NCBI RefSeq assembly: GCF_030053595.1
Contig: NZ_JASGBQ010000009.1
Span: 1 to 64,000, forward strand
DNA: 64,000 nucleotides
Direction: 5' to 3'
Origin: Fusibacillus kribbianus
GTDB lineage: Bacteria; Bacillota; Clostridia; Lachnospirales; Lachnospiraceae
The translations under genes were made by a program, and so were the position numbers. Below the pieces are notes generated by a model. That model had not been told where the DNA came from. It saw nothing but the letters and a program-made list of their open reading frames with translations, and did not search any database. Below are positions 43,277-53,265 of the stretch, in pieces. Every line of letters begins with the position of its first letter. The first letter of the stretch is position 1.

Positions 43277-45568
43277 CTATTTTGTTGTCCTGTAATAGTT
43301 GATCAGGCAGCCGTCCAGGATGATCTGCCGCTCATCGTCGGTCAGCTCTCCCAGCTTAAGCTCAAACTCCCGCATACCGTCCCCGGCCACAAATGCCGGA
43401 ATGGAAGTCTTTTTCTCCTCCACTGCCTTTCGGATCCCCGGAACGAAGATCCAGTCACCGTTTTTAAAAGGAAGCTCTCCCTCGTCCACCAGGAAAGGAA
43501 GCATGCCCCAGTTGATCAGGTTGGAACGGTAACGCTTGGTGGCATAGCCGTTGGCAATGTTGGCCCAGCCGCCCAGCACCTTCTGGCAGGAAGCCGCCTG
43601 CTCTCTGGCAGAGCCGTCGCCGGGCTTCACCGCAAAGATCGTGCTGCCGATTCCCGTATTGGTCCTGTCAGCCTCCGGATATTTTGTATGTACTGCATCC
43701 ATCGCCTCATGGACCTCGGGAAGCACCTGACAGGGCTTCTCTCCGCTCACCCTTGCCTTCTCTGCAGCCTGAACCGCCTTGGCCCGTCCCACATAGGCCG
43801 GATCCTTCCTTGACAGAGTAAACTCTGCCAGCCCCAGAGGATTGGACCGATAGGAGGAGGTCTCACCGGAAGGGATCAGCTCATCGGTAGTCGTCACCGG
43901 ATCATGGATCTCGGATACCACCTTGAGAAGCAGATGGTCCGTCAGAGACGACATGGCCGGCCAGTCCTTGATGTTTGGACCAAAGTGGATCTCCACGGAG
44001 GGATCTGCCACGCCCTTGCTGTCAAAAACACGGTTTTCGTAAATAGTCTTATCAAAATAATACTTTGGTTTCGTGTAATTCACATCCAGATCCGTTGCCG
44101 GCGTCAAACGGCCCTTGTTGACTGCTGTAGCCGCAATGGAACGGGCGTCCATGAGCGCCACCGAAGCGATCTGTCCGCTCTGGAGTTTGGAGCCTTCTCT
44201 GTTGGGGAAATTCCTGGTGGAATGACGGATGCTGAAGGCATTGTTGGCCGGCGTATCACCTGCGCCGAAGCAGGGACCGCAGAAGGCCGTCTTCATCACG
44301 GCGCCGGTCTGCAGGATCTTTGCCGCCGCCCCGTTCTTAATAAGCTCCATATAAACCGGCATGCTGGCTGGGTATACACTTAAGGTAAAGGCGCCGTTTC
44401 CGATGCTGGCACCGTCCAGAATATCAGCCGCGTCACAGATATTTTCAAATCCGCCGCCTGCGCAGCCTGCGATGATTCCCTGCTCCACATAGAAGCTTCC
44501 GTCACGGACCTTATCCGCCAGAGAGAAATTCACCGCGCCGCCGAGGCTTACCTTCGCCCGCTTCTCCACATCGGCAAGCACGTCGCCCAGGTTTGCGTTG
44601 ACCTCCTCGATGGTATACGTATTGCTGGGGTGGAACGGCATGGCGATCATGGGCTTCACTTTTCCAAGATCCACCTCCACGATGCCGTCGTAATATGCCA
44701 CGGCACCGGGCTTAAGCTCCCTGTACTCCTCCAGGCGGCCGTGAGTCTCATAGAATTCCCGGATTTTTTCATCAGTGGTCCAGATGGAGGAGAGGCAGGT
44801 GGTCTCCGTTGTCATTACGTCCACACCGATCCGGAAATCTGCGCTTAAGTTTGCCACGCCGGGGCCCACAAACTCCATCACCTTATTGTTCACATAGCCG
44901 TTTTTGAACACCGCTCCGATGATGGCCAGCGCCACATCCTGAGGCCCTACGCCCTTCTCCGGCTTTCCGGTCAGATAAATGCCGATCACTCCCGGCATAT
45001 TGATGTCATAGGTCTTGTTTAACAGCTGCTTCACCAGCTCGGGACCGCCCTCGCCCATGGCCATGGTACCCAGGGCACCGTAGCGGGTGTGGCTGTCGGA
45101 GCCCAGGATCATTTTCCCGCAGCCGGCCAGCATCTCTCTGGCATACTGATGGATCACTGCCTGATGAGGAGGCACATACACACCGCCGTACTTTTTTGCA
45201 CAGGTCAGTCCAAACATGTGATCATCCTCATTGATGGTGCCGCCCACCGCACAAAGACTGTTGTGACAGTTGGTCAGCACATAGGGAATCGGAAACTTAT
45301 CCAGTCCACTGGCCCTGGCTGTCTGGATAATTCCCACAAAGGTAATGTCATGGGAAGTCAGTTTATCAAATTTGATCTTCAGCCGGTCCATGGTGCCCGA
45401 GGTATTGTGAGCCGCCAGAATCCCATACGCCATGGTATTTTTCGCCGCTTCCGCCTGATCCGGACATGCTCCCAGCTTTGCCGCAAGCTTCGCTGCACAA
45501 TCCTTGTCATCCTCAACAAGCTCCGTGCCGTTTAACAGGTAAGCGCCATGCTTCCATAATGTAACCAT
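43277..45568 (-). CDS. Aconitase-superfamily hydratase (YbhJ-like)
   Basis: This 763-residue protein has the aconitase layout. Possible Fe-S ligands are the Cys in IIAGCAGGG and the pair in [10 protein letters not shown]; the downstream [14 protein letters not shown] matches the aconitase loop with its substrate Arg. The C-terminal swivelling domain has [10 protein letters not shown] in place of GSSREHAA, and [12 protein letters not shown]. It resembles E. coli YbhJ more than citrate aconitase, so its substrate may be another hydroxy acid. It is transcribed from a good promoter; an NhaC transporter gene follows. Confidence 0.88.
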   Translation of the reverse strand: MVTLWKHGAYLLNGTELVEDDKDCAAKLAAKLGACPDQAEAAKNTMAYGILAAHNTSGTMDRLKIKFDKLTSHDITFVGIIQTARASGLDKFPIPYVLTNCHNSLCAVGGTINEDDHMFGLTCAKKYGGVYVPPHQAVIHQYAREMLAGCGKMILGSDSHTRYGALGTMAMGEGGPELVKQLLNKTYDINMPGVIGIYLTGKPEKGVGPQDVALAIIGAVFKNGYVNNKVMEFVGPGVANLSADFRIGVDVMTTETTCLSSIWTTDEKIREFYETHGRLEEYRELKPGAVAYYDGIVEVDLGKVKPMIAMPFHPSNTYTIEEVNANLGDVLADVEKRAKVSLGGAVNFSLADKVRDGSFYVEQGIIAGCAGGGFENICDAADILDGASIGNGAFTLSVYPASMPVYMELIKNGAAAKILQTGAVMKTAFCGPCFGAGDTPANNAFSIRHSTRNFPNREGSKLQSGQIASVALMDARSIAATAVNKGRLTPATDLDVNYTKPKYYFDKTIYENRVFDSKGVADPSVEIHFGPNIKDWPAMSSLTDHLLLKVVSEIHDPVTTTDELIPSGETSSYRSNPLGLAEFTLSRKDPAYVGRAKAVQAAEKARVSGEKPCQVLPEVHEAMDAVHTKYPEADRTNTGIGSTIFAVKPGDGSAREQAASCQKVLGGWANIANGYATKRYRSNLINWGMLPFLVDEGELPFKNGDWIFVPGIRKAVEEKKTSIPAFVAGDGMREFELKLGELTDDERQIILDGCLINYYRTTK

Positions 45569-45625
45569 TGTTTGTCCTCCTTGGTGCTGTCAGTTTCGAT
45601 CATGGTTCTGTCTGTTTCTTTCCCC

Positions 45626-45654
45626 ATTATGGTGTAATTTTCCCGGTTAGTCAA
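45626..45654 (-). promoter_or_regulatory. Sigma-A promoter of the aconitase-like gene
   Basis: TTGACT (45654-45649) and CATAAT (45631-45626), one mismatch each from consensus, are 17 bases apart and read toward the aconitase-like start. Confidence 0.75.
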
Positions 45655-45662
45655 GCAGAATG

Positions 45663-48488
45663 TTACTGCGGCTTTTTCTTTAAAAGACCGCTGCTCAGAA
45701 GCTCCTCAATGGCCTCCTGCAGGAATTTTTCCTCCCGGTCCGCCTCGCTCTCATCCATGTCAAAAAACTCCAGATCGTCGTCGGTCTCCACATCTCTTCC
45801 GTCACTCTCTTTTTCTCCGGTGCCTTCAGGCTCGCCGTCTTCCAAAGCCTCCGTCTCCGGCCCGGTGTCGGCCCCGCTGCCATCCTCAATGACAGCCCCG
45901 GTGTTGGCCCCGGTGTCCTCCGGTTCATCCTCCGCCACCTCAAACTGCACCGTCACCTGGAACAGATCCCCGTTCAGATAGATCTCAAAAATACCGTCCT
46001 GAAGCTCTGTCAGACTCTTGGCGATGGAAAGCCCGAGGCCGCTTCCCTCAGTGGTTCGTGAGGCGTCTCCTCTCGTAAAACGCTCCGTCAGTTCCTCCGG
46101 CGTTATGTTGAGCTCTGACTCGGAAATATTTTTCATGGTAAAGGTGGCATAACCGTCGTATTCTCCCACGCTGATATAAACTCTGGTTCCGGGCATCGCA
46201 TATTTCTTTGTATTCTGGAACAAATTTTCCAGGATTCTCCATACCCGCCGCCCGTCGGCGATCACATGAAGAGAATAATCGGGGAAGGAGGTCACGGGAA
46301 TCAGCCCCCGCTCCTCAAACTTCTCGGAGAACTCTCCGCAGGCCTGCTTTACCAGCTCAACGAAATTGATCCGTTCCAGCTGCAGGCTGATATTGCCGGA
46401 GCTGGCCCTCGATGCCTCCACCAGATCCTCCGTCAGATTTTTCAGGCGCTGAGATTTCTGGTCCAGGATCTCCAGATACCGCTTCAGCGTCTCATCCTCA
46501 ATGTTCTCCCTCTTCATCAGATCCACATAATTGATGATGGAAGTCAGCGGGGTCTTAATATCATGGGACACATTGGTGATCAGATCCGCCTTCATCCGTT
46601 CGCTCCTGACTGCCGTATCCACGGCGTCCTGAAGTCCTGCTCCAATGTTGTTGATCGCATCCGCCAGCCGTCTGTCGTCAGCCAGAAGCCCCTGGTCATT
46701 GATCACATAATCAAGGTCGCCGCCGGAGATCCGCTCCACACCGTCCAGGATCCGCTTCCGTCCCAGGACCGCCCACAGAATGATTCCCGCCGCCGTCAGC
46801 TGCGCTGCCACAAAGGCAATGATCCCCGTAACATACAAGAAAAACGATCCCCAGAACCGGTTAATGGTAATAAACATGCAAAGGGGAATGGTAACGATCC
46901 AGTAAAGGACGATGACCCCTGCCACCTTCCCGGTGGCGGGCCAGCCCTTCACAAGCTGCCGGAACCCGTGTCCTGTTTTGATCAGTATTTTTCTCAGAAT
47001 ACTGTTTTTCCAGAGAGTACCGGCCTTCAGCCGTTTCACCAGACTGAAAAATCCCATGAGGCCGATGATCGCCGATACCACAAAGGACAAAATCTGCATG
47101 ACCGTGTAGATCATATTGGAGGTAAAGAAATTCCGGGCAAAGATCTTGGCCAGAATTCCGCACACATAGACAAAGCCCAGGATCCCGCCCACGATCAGAA
47201 GCGCCGCCGGCTCTGTCGGCCACCGGTCAAATTTATCCAGCCAGATCTCGTCATAATCCTCCCGGTGTCCCACCGATGCAATAAGATAGACAAAGGTAAA
47301 GATGCCGCCCAGTCCGCCGACGATTATGGCCAGCAGAGACAGCCACAGGATCGGCCTGCACTGGCTGAAACTTTCCGACATCCACCGGTATTCATCCTCC
47401 ACCGGATACCGGGTGTCCAGTCCCACAGAAAAGGAGGCCCCGGAATCCACGCCGATCAGGGAGGTGGCCAGATATTCCAGGTTCCAGTTCTCCACCGATG
47501 CTTTCTGAAAGTTCGTTGTGATCCTGTGGGTGTTATTGTCGTAGGAAACATATTTTTCCAGCTTATTGATATCTCCTGCCGTGATGGACTCACTGTTGCT
47601 GGAATAAAGCCCGGAGCTTTCCTCATAGATCACATAGCGCAGATTCGTTTCCGCCTCATCCAGCCGGTTACTCAGCGTGTAATACGTATCCAGGTAGCTC
47701 TGTCCCCTTTCACACAGTCTCGGAAGCTCCGCATCCTCCCGCACTGCCTTCTGCTGGAGATAATCATAGGTGACCCGGCAGATCTGCCCCGGATAGATCA
47801 GGATCTCCGCCGTATTGTTGAGCGTAAACCGCTTCGGCCATTCTGCACTTACTACCTTGTCCCACTGGTATTCCTTGATGACCCATTCTTTTTCGGCGGC
47901 AGACATGGAATCCCACCGAAGCTCCGAGTAATAGGTCCCCACCGCCAATTCCTTAAACGGCTCCAGGTACGCATTTTCCCTGTGTTTTTTCCCTGCCTCC
48001 TCCGTACTCCCGGCAGCAGGCTCCTCGACCACTTCCACCTGTACGGAGTCATACGGTTCCAGAATTTCCTCTTCCGCCCCATCATATAACTGGCTCTGCT
48101 GCAGTTCTTCTTCATAGACGCCGTTCTGGGCTTCCCACAGGATCTCATAGATCCCCGAAAGATCCTTCAGACAGATATCATACTCCGTATTATTGATATT
48201 CACCCGATAAAGGGGCGTTTTCTGGTTTTCCTCATCCGACCAGCCAAACACCTGAGACAGGGCTGTATACTCGAAAATGCTCTGCGCATCGTTGAGAATT
48301 TTCCTCTCCAGCGTTTCCGTATCTTCAAACTTTGTGGTTTGAAGAAGCTCTGTCTTGCTGAACAGAAAGTTGCTGAAATTATTGATATAATAGAGGCCCA
48401 GGCCGCCGGACACCGCAATCCCCATGAACAGAATGAATAAAAATAACGCTCCTGCTTTCTTTTTCCGCGTATATTTCCGTTTCTTCAC
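45663..48488 (-). CDS. Very large polytopic sensor histidine kinase
   Basis: This 941-residue kinase begins at a GTG with GGGAGG upstream. It has one N-terminal helix (about 13-34), an extracytoplasmic domain of about 350 residues, five or six further helices (about 385-590), a HAMP-like segment, phospho-acceptor His642 (NVSHDIKTPLTS) and an ATPase domain (NLFQNTKKYA, GSGLGLSIAKS). After this comes an acidic tail of about 75 residues (about 860-941) rich in Asp/Glu. The response regulator gene precedes it by 15 bases. Signal unknown. Confidence 0.93.
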   Translation of the reverse strand: MKKRKYTRKKKAGALFLFILFMGIAVSGGLGLYYINNFSNFLFSKTELLQTTKFEDTETLERKILNDAQSIFEYTALSQVFGWSDEENQKTPLYRVNINNTEYDICLKDLSGIYEILWEAQNGVYEEELQQSQLYDGAEEEILEPYDSVQVEVVEEPAAGSTEEAGKKHRENAYLEPFKELAVGTYYSELRWDSMSAAEKEWVIKEYQWDKVVSAEWPKRFTLNNTAEILIYPGQICRVTYDYLQQKAVREDAELPRLCERGQSYLDTYYTLSNRLDEAETNLRYVIYEESSGLYSSNSESITAGDINKLEKYVSYDNNTHRITTNFQKASVENWNLEYLATSLIGVDSGASFSVGLDTRYPVEDEYRWMSESFSQCRPILWLSLLAIIVGGLGGIFTFVYLIASVGHREDYDEIWLDKFDRWPTEPAALLIVGGILGFVYVCGILAKIFARNFFTSNMIYTVMQILSFVVSAIIGLMGFFSLVKRLKAGTLWKNSILRKILIKTGHGFRQLVKGWPATGKVAGVIVLYWIVTIPLCMFITINRFWGSFFLYVTGIIAFVAAQLTAAGIILWAVLGRKRILDGVERISGGDLDYVINDQGLLADDRRLADAINNIGAGLQDAVDTAVRSERMKADLITNVSHDIKTPLTSIINYVDLMKRENIEDETLKRYLEILDQKSQRLKNLTEDLVEASRASSGNISLQLERINFVELVKQACGEFSEKFEERGLIPVTSFPDYSLHVIADGRRVWRILENLFQNTKKYAMPGTRVYISVGEYDGYATFTMKNISESELNITPEELTERFTRGDASRTTEGSGLGLSIAKSLTELQDGIFEIYLNGDLFQVTVQFEVAEDEPEDTGANTGAVIEDGSGADTGPETEALEDGEPEGTGEKESDGRDVETDDDLEFFDMDESEADREEKFLQEAIEELLSSGLLKKKPQ

Positions 48489-48503
48489 GGCCCACCTCCC
48501 GGT

Positions 48504-49205
48504 TTACAGCTTTTCAACTTTATACCCTACACCCCAGACAACCTTCAGATAAGTAGGATTCTTGGGGTTGATCTCAATTTTTTCCCGAATATGACGGATA
48601 TGGACCGCCACCGTATTGTCCACACCGATGGCCTCCTCATTCCAGATATTCTCATAGATCTGCTCAATGGAAAATACCTTTCCCGCATTCATCACCAGGA
48701 ACCGGAGAATGTTGTATTCCATGGGCGTCAGCTTCACCGGCTCCCCGTCCAGGGTGACCTCCTTGGTATCATCATTGATACAGAGGCCGCCGGTCTTGTG
48801 GATCGTATCGCTGTTTTCCATGGCCATGGTTCCCAGCTTGGTATACCGACGGATGTGGGATTTCACCCGCGCCACCAGCTCCAGAGGATTGAACGGCTTC
48901 GTTATATAATCATCCGCCCCGATATTGAGCCCCAGGATCTTATCCACATCTTCCGATTTGGCCGACAGGATGATGATGGGCACGCTGCTCGTCTCCCGGA
49001 TCCTGAGCGTTGCCCGGATCCCGTCCAGCTTCGGCATCATCACATCAATGAGCAGAAGCTCCACCTTGTTCTCCGAAAGCAGGCGGATCGCCTCCTCGCC
49101 GTCGTAGGCCTTCAGCACCCGGTACCCCTCCTGCCGCAGATATATCTCTATCGCCTCGACAATTTCCCTGTCGTCGTCACATACCAATACCGTAATTTCA
49201 TCCAT
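48504..49205 (-). CDS. OmpR/PhoB-type response regulator
   Basis: The 233-residue regulator has acidic pocket D10-D12, phospho-acceptor D54 (LLIDVMMPKLDG), the lysine motif YITKPFNPLEL and a C-terminal winged helix (about 130-233, ending VWGVGYKVEKL). It resembles the VanR/CiaR branch in overall sequence. The partner kinase lies directly downstream. GGGAGGG precedes the ATG by about 12 bases. Confidence 0.95.
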   Translation of the reverse strand: MDEITVLVCDDDREIVEAIEIYLRQEGYRVLKAYDGEEAIRLLSENKVELLLIDVMMPKLDGIRATLRIRETSSVPIIILSAKSEDVDKILGLNIGADDYITKPFNPLELVARVKSHIRRYTKLGTMAMENSDTIHKTGGLCINDDTKEVTLDGEPVKLTPMEYNILRFLVMNAGKVFSIEQIYENIWNEEAIGVDNTVAVHIRHIREKIEINPKNPTYLKVVWGVGYKVEKL

Positions 49206-49342
49206 TTTGTCGAAATCCCTCCCACTCTTTCACATTTTCTGTCATTTTTCGTATCAAAATCCCACTTCTATCATAACAGGATAATCCTAAAATCCCTGGG
49301 AGATTTTCTTAATTTTTCCTAAATAATCCTTCCGCATACCGG

Positions 49343-50032
49343 TTATCTGCATTCATTTTCCCCGCATATAATCTTCAGGATATCCTCCGCTTTCTCTGCC
49401 AGATAAACCGCACCGTTCTCTCTGAGCTCTCCGAAGCCGCGGAAGCCCCAGCCCACACCGATGGTGTCCATTCCGGCATTCTTTCCCGTTTTCATGTCGG
49501 TGCCGGAATCCCCCACATAGAGAACCTCCTCCGGCTTAAAGCCCATCATCCGGCAAAGCTCCAGCGCCCCTGCGGGATCGGGCTTCTTGGGCACGCCCTG
49601 CCGCTCTCCGAACACGCCCACAAAGGGAATTCGGGAAAACAGCTTGTCTATGAGCTTTTCCGTATAATCCGTCCTCTTATTGGAATTGACGGCAACCTTG
49701 ATTCCCCGTGCCGTCAGCTCATCAAGCAGCCAATCGATGCCGTCATAGGGCACACTCTTATTCTTATATCTTCTGTCATACGCCTCCACAAAATGCACCA
49801 GCATTTCATCGATGACAGCCCCGTCCTGCCGTAGCGGCTCCGGCACACTGTTTTCCATCAGATTACGGAAGCCTCTGCCTACCTTCATTCGGTAATCATC
49901 CACCGGCCAGGTGGGATATCCCATTTTTTCCAGTGCCTCATTGACGCTGTCCGCCAGATCCTCCAATGTATTGATCAGAGTTCCATCCAGATCAAAGATG
50001 ACTCCCCTGTATGTTTTTTTTGCCTGTTCCAC
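49343..50032 (-). CDS. HAD-superfamily phosphatase, phosphoglycolate phosphatase type
   Basis: This 229-residue hydrolase starts at a GTG (AAGGAAGG upstream). It shows HAD motif I DLDGTLINT, a helical cap (about 20-85), motif II VAVNSNKRTD, motif III lysine (PKKPDP) and motif IV YVGDSGTDMKTG. The Gph-like cap suggests small phosphomonoesters such as 2-phosphoglycolate or nucleotide phosphates. It is a single gene between the two-component genes and a terminator-bounded unit. Confidence 0.9.
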   Translation of the reverse strand: MEQAKKTYRGVIFDLDGTLINTLEDLADSVNEALEKMGYPTWPVDDYRMKVGRGFRNLMENSVPEPLRQDGAVIDEMLVHFVEAYDRRYKNKSVPYDGIDWLLDELTARGIKVAVNSNKRTDYTEKLIDKLFSRIPFVGVFGERQGVPKKPDPAGALELCRMMGFKPEEVLYVGDSGTDMKTGKNAGMDTIGVGWGFRGFGELRENGAVYLAEKAEDILKIICGENECR

Positions 50033-50182
50033 AGTCTATCCTTCCTTTCATCCATTCTTCCCCGTAAGTATATCACAGTCTGTTCCATACCGCCACGGCT
50101 TCCGTGGATTTTTGCCTTGGGTTTTGGTGCGTGCCTGCGAAGCTTCTTCCGCGTCAGCTCTCAAAACCAGCAGCATTTACCC

Positions 50183-50219
50183 AAAAACCGCTGTAAGCAA
50201 ACATGCTCACAGCGGTTTT
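50183..50219 (-). terminator. Terminator after the HTH/low-complexity protein gene
   Basis: AAAACCGCTGT-GAGCA and TGCT-TACAGCGGTTTTT form a long stem with a T-run on the minus strand, about 25 bases after the stop. A-runs at the other end make it usable in both directions. Confidence 0.9.
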
Positions 50220-50244
50220 CTCAGAAATTCTTCCTGTTCTTTTA

Positions 50245-52116
50245 TCAGTCCAGATAAACCGGCGGTTCATAATCCTTGCCAAGCATCGCCCGCTTTCGGA
50301 TCTGGAAATTGGTAAAGGCACGCTCTGCCTGTTCCACCCACATATGCTCCTCCTGATCATAAACCAGCAGCATATCCGGTTTTGTGGGGTGGTGCTTCAC
50401 CGTATTGGTCTCGTATTCCTTTCCGGTACGGGGATCAATGTCCGGTACCGGCTTCTTTTTCTCTTCCTCCGCACCGGCCCTGGCTGCCGCTTCCTTTGCG
50501 GCTCTTTTTACTCTGCGTTCCTCCGGTGACATAAGGATCGGCCGTCCCAGCCGCCTCTTCACGGCAGCATCCCAGGAAGCAATCTTCTCTTCCATATCAG
50601 GCTCCTTCGGCACATCGTATTCCTGTACCGTATCTTCCGCATCATCCATCGGACGCTGCGGAAGCTCGTCCAGAGGAATATCCACAAAGAAGCCCTCTTC
50701 TTTCTTTTCTTCCTGTTCCGGCGCCCGCGGGATCACATAGGGAGCCGATGCAAAGGACTCTCCAAAAGGAAGCTCTTCCGCAGAAATTTCCCCGGACTCC
50801 TGCTCTGCTTCGCCCCCCCGGCTTTCCGGCTGTGTCTCCCGGCTCAGAGTATAAGGCCTGGAAACGCCGGAAATATCGCCGCCCTCCAGTTCGTCCAGAT
50901 CAAAAAATTCCAGATCATCCGGTTCCTCCGGAGTATACAAAGCATCCTCCTCTTCGATCGTTTCCAGATCAAGGCGTTCCGGATTGGCCGTTTCCGGATC
51001 AACAGTTTCCAGATCGGCATCCTCCGAAACCACAGGTTTTGCAGCTTCTTCCGAGCCGGTCTTCCGTTCTGTCCCGGAACCTCCTCTCCGCCCGGGATCC
51101 GCTTCCTCACCCGGCACGGTCAGCATCGGCCATACGGAAGGCTTCTGCCGTGCCCAGGAAAGGGAATCCACAGCTTCGTATTCCTCCGATTCCACAGGCT
51201 CCGGCTCCACAAACTCCGGCTCCACGGACTCCGGCTCCGAAATTTCGTCCTCGACAGCAGCCGGCTCCAACAGCCGCTCGGCGTCCTCTCTTCGTTCCAG
51301 CTCATCCTGCTCCTGACTCCAGCGCGCCAGGGCCTCCTCCTGCCATTTCGCATTCACGCGGACAGGCTCCTCCACAGGTGCTTTCCCCGAAGGCGCTTCC
51401 TTCGGGGCTGCCTTCTGTGCCGGTGCTTCTTCCGACGGCACTTCTTCCGCAGGTACTGCCTCTGCCGGTGCTGTCTCTGAAGCTCTGCCGGCACCGCCGT
51501 ACATCTCGTTCTGGATGGATTCCATCAGCGCCAGTTCAATCTCCCTCAGCACATCAGAATCCACGTCATTCTCATCCGCCAGAAAAGCAGCTCCACTGAC
51601 AGGTCCCTTTACAAACGCCGCCGCATTTGCAGGAACCGGCCCATCGGCAGCAGGCACATCTGCAGCGGCTGTTCTTGCGTTAGCTCTCGTCGATGCAGGC
51701 CGCTCTGATAGAAGGCGTCCTGCCCCGCGGCTTCCGGATCCGGCCCTGCCGGCGGCAGTTTTTCCGGATGCTGTCAGCCTCGATGCCTGCCCGGAGGACA
51801 GTCCGGGTACCGTCTGCGCTGCCGCAGCCTTGGATGCTGTCTCCTCTCCTTCCATTCCCTGGGGCATCAGCGCCTGGAGGGATGCAACCGTCGCTTCCAT
51901 GGGATCAATGACGGAAATCTGCACAAAGCATCCCAGAGCCTGCGCGATCTCCTTCATATCCTGCTCCTGAAAATTGTCCCGGTTCAGCTTCTGGGTAAGG
52001 TTCTGCCTGGACATAGGCTTTCCGGTCTGTACCTCGATCATCTCCGCCAGCTGCCGGATGGTCATATTTTTTCTTTTCAGTATAATTTTTATCTGTTCAC
52101 CAAAGGTTAATTCCAT
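50245..52116 (-). CDS. HTH-domain protein with a long low-complexity acidic middle and conserved C-terminus
   Basis: This 623-residue protein has an N-terminal Xre-like helix-turn-helix (about 8-70: MTIRQLAEMIEVQTGKPMSRQNLTQKL). Residues 90-500 are a disordered, Ala/Pro/Glu-rich stretch. The compact C-terminal region (about 540-623) has basic helices (PILMSPEERRVKRAAKEAAAR) and KPDMLLVYDQEEHMWVEQAE. I know similar proteins in Lachnospiraceae only as hypothetical HTH proteins. It may bind DNA at one end and a partner at the other. AAGGAAAGG precedes the ATG. Confidence 0.75.
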   Translation of the reverse strand: MELTFGEQIKIILKRKNMTIRQLAEMIEVQTGKPMSRQNLTQKLNRDNFQEQDMKEIAQALGCFVQISVIDPMEATVASLQALMPQGMEGEETASKAAAAQTVPGLSSGQASRLTASGKTAAGRAGSGSRGAGRLLSERPASTRANARTAAADVPAADGPVPANAAAFVKGPVSGAAFLADENDVDSDVLREIELALMESIQNEMYGGAGRASETAPAEAVPAEEVPSEEAPAQKAAPKEAPSGKAPVEEPVRVNAKWQEEALARWSQEQDELERREDAERLLEPAAVEDEISEPESVEPEFVEPEPVESEEYEAVDSLSWARQKPSVWPMLTVPGEEADPGRRGGSGTERKTGSEEAAKPVVSEDADLETVDPETANPERLDLETIEEEDALYTPEEPDDLEFFDLDELEGGDISGVSRPYTLSRETQPESRGGEAEQESGEISAEELPFGESFASAPYVIPRAPEQEEKKEEGFFVDIPLDELPQRPMDDAEDTVQEYDVPKEPDMEEKIASWDAAVKRRLGRPILMSPEERRVKRAAKEAAARAGAEEEKKKPVPDIDPRTGKEYETNTVKHHPTKPDMLLVYDQEEHMWVEQAERAFTNFQIRKRAMLGKDYEPPVYLD

Positions 52117-52236
52117 ATTGCGGGCCTTTCCTTAAAATCTCTGCTTCTACAGTTCGATTTTAAGGCATTTTCAATAGGTTGTAAACTTAAAAATTTCTGA
52201 ATAAATTATTATCGATCTGTGTATCAGCGGCTGTGC

Positions 52237-53091
52237 TTACAGGCCAAACTCCTTCTTCAGCGTGTCCACCATCACGTCCACCGGCGCCTCCACTCCTGTC
52301 CAGAGGGTAAAGTTGAGGGCGCCCTGGTTCACCAGCATTCCCAGTCCGTTGATGGTATGGGCGCCTCTCTTAGCCGCCTCCTGCAAAAACAGCGTATTGG
52401 GATCATTGAACACCACATCGCTGACTGCCATTCCCGGCTTCACCGTATCATAATCCACATCCGGCTTGCTGTTTACATCGGGATAAAGCCCAATGCAGGT
52501 GGCATTGATGAAAATATCCGTTCCGTCCGCCACCTGATAAGAGGAATTCCATTCCACATACTCGCAGGCTGCTGCCGTTTTATCAGAGATCAGTCCGGCA
52601 AGCTCCTCTCCTCTCTCCCGGTTCCGGTTGACAATGATGATCTTCTTTGCGCCGGCCAGTGCACATTCCACGCCGATGGCTCTTGCCGCACCGCCTGCTC
52701 CCAGGATCACCACCTGTTTTCCTTCCACAGACACGCCTTCATTCTTCAGAGAAATCAGGAAACCCTTACCGTCAGTGTTTTCGCCCCAAAGCTTTCCGTC
52801 CTTATTGACAACCATATTGACTGCACCGATAATGGAGGCCGCCTCCGAAAGCTCATCCAGGTATTTTAAGACATTGACTTTATGGGGGATCGTCAGATTG
52901 ATTCCTTTCATGTTGAAGGCCTTTACCCCGTTCATCGCCGCCTCCAGATCATCCTTTTCCACCTTGACGGTCAGATACCGGAAATTCAGGCCTTTTGCTG
53001 CAAAAGCAGCCTCCTCCATGACTCCCGTAGGATTCTCATCAATGGGATTTCCAAAGGCTCCAACCAGTTCTGCACGATAATTTTTACTCAT
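52237..53091 (-). CDS. Shikimate dehydrogenase-like oxidoreductase (AroE family)
   Basis: The 284-residue protein (ATG at 53091, GGAGG upstream) has the AroE fold: catalytic K71 (LTIPHK), N92 (GAVNMVV), D107 (GENTDGKGF), nucleotide loop VILGAGGAARAIG and the C-terminal MLVNQGALNFTLWTG. The substrate-carboxylate Ser-x-Ser of true shikimate dehydrogenases (HSLSP) is replaced by DENPTG at 18-23. It may therefore act on quinate or another cyclitol-like acid. No other aro gene is near. Cofactor preference is not clear. Confidence 0.85.
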   Translation of the reverse strand: MSKNYRAELVGAFGNPIDENPTGVMEEAAFAAKGLNFRYLTVKVEKDDLEAAMNGVKAFNMKGINLTIPHKVNVLKYLDELSEAASIIGAVNMVVNKDGKLWGENTDGKGFLISLKNEGVSVEGKQVVILGAGGAARAIGVECALAGAKKIIIVNRNRERGEELAGLISDKTAAACEYVEWNSSYQVADGTDIFINATCIGLYPDVNSKPDVDYDTVKPGMAVSDVVFNDPNTLFLQEAAKRGAHTINGLGMLVNQGALNFTLWTGVEAPVDVMVDTLKKEFGL

Positions 53092-53265
53092 TGCGCATTC
53101 CTCCTCTTCATGTCCATTTGATTCATTATAGCATGGCGGACCTGAGATATCCAGTGAGAATATCCCATTGAAAACCACTCAAAAATATGTTATGGTTTGC
53201 AGTGATACAAGCTTTTTCACACCGCTTATTTTTCTTTTATCATATTCCGAAACTTGGAGGTTGTT

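Noticed and set aside
46266-48089. 607-codon plus-strand open frame over the large kinase gene
   Set aside because: It is the antisense shadow of a kinase with complete catalytic motifs; composition is His/Pro/Arg-rich as expected for a shadow frame.
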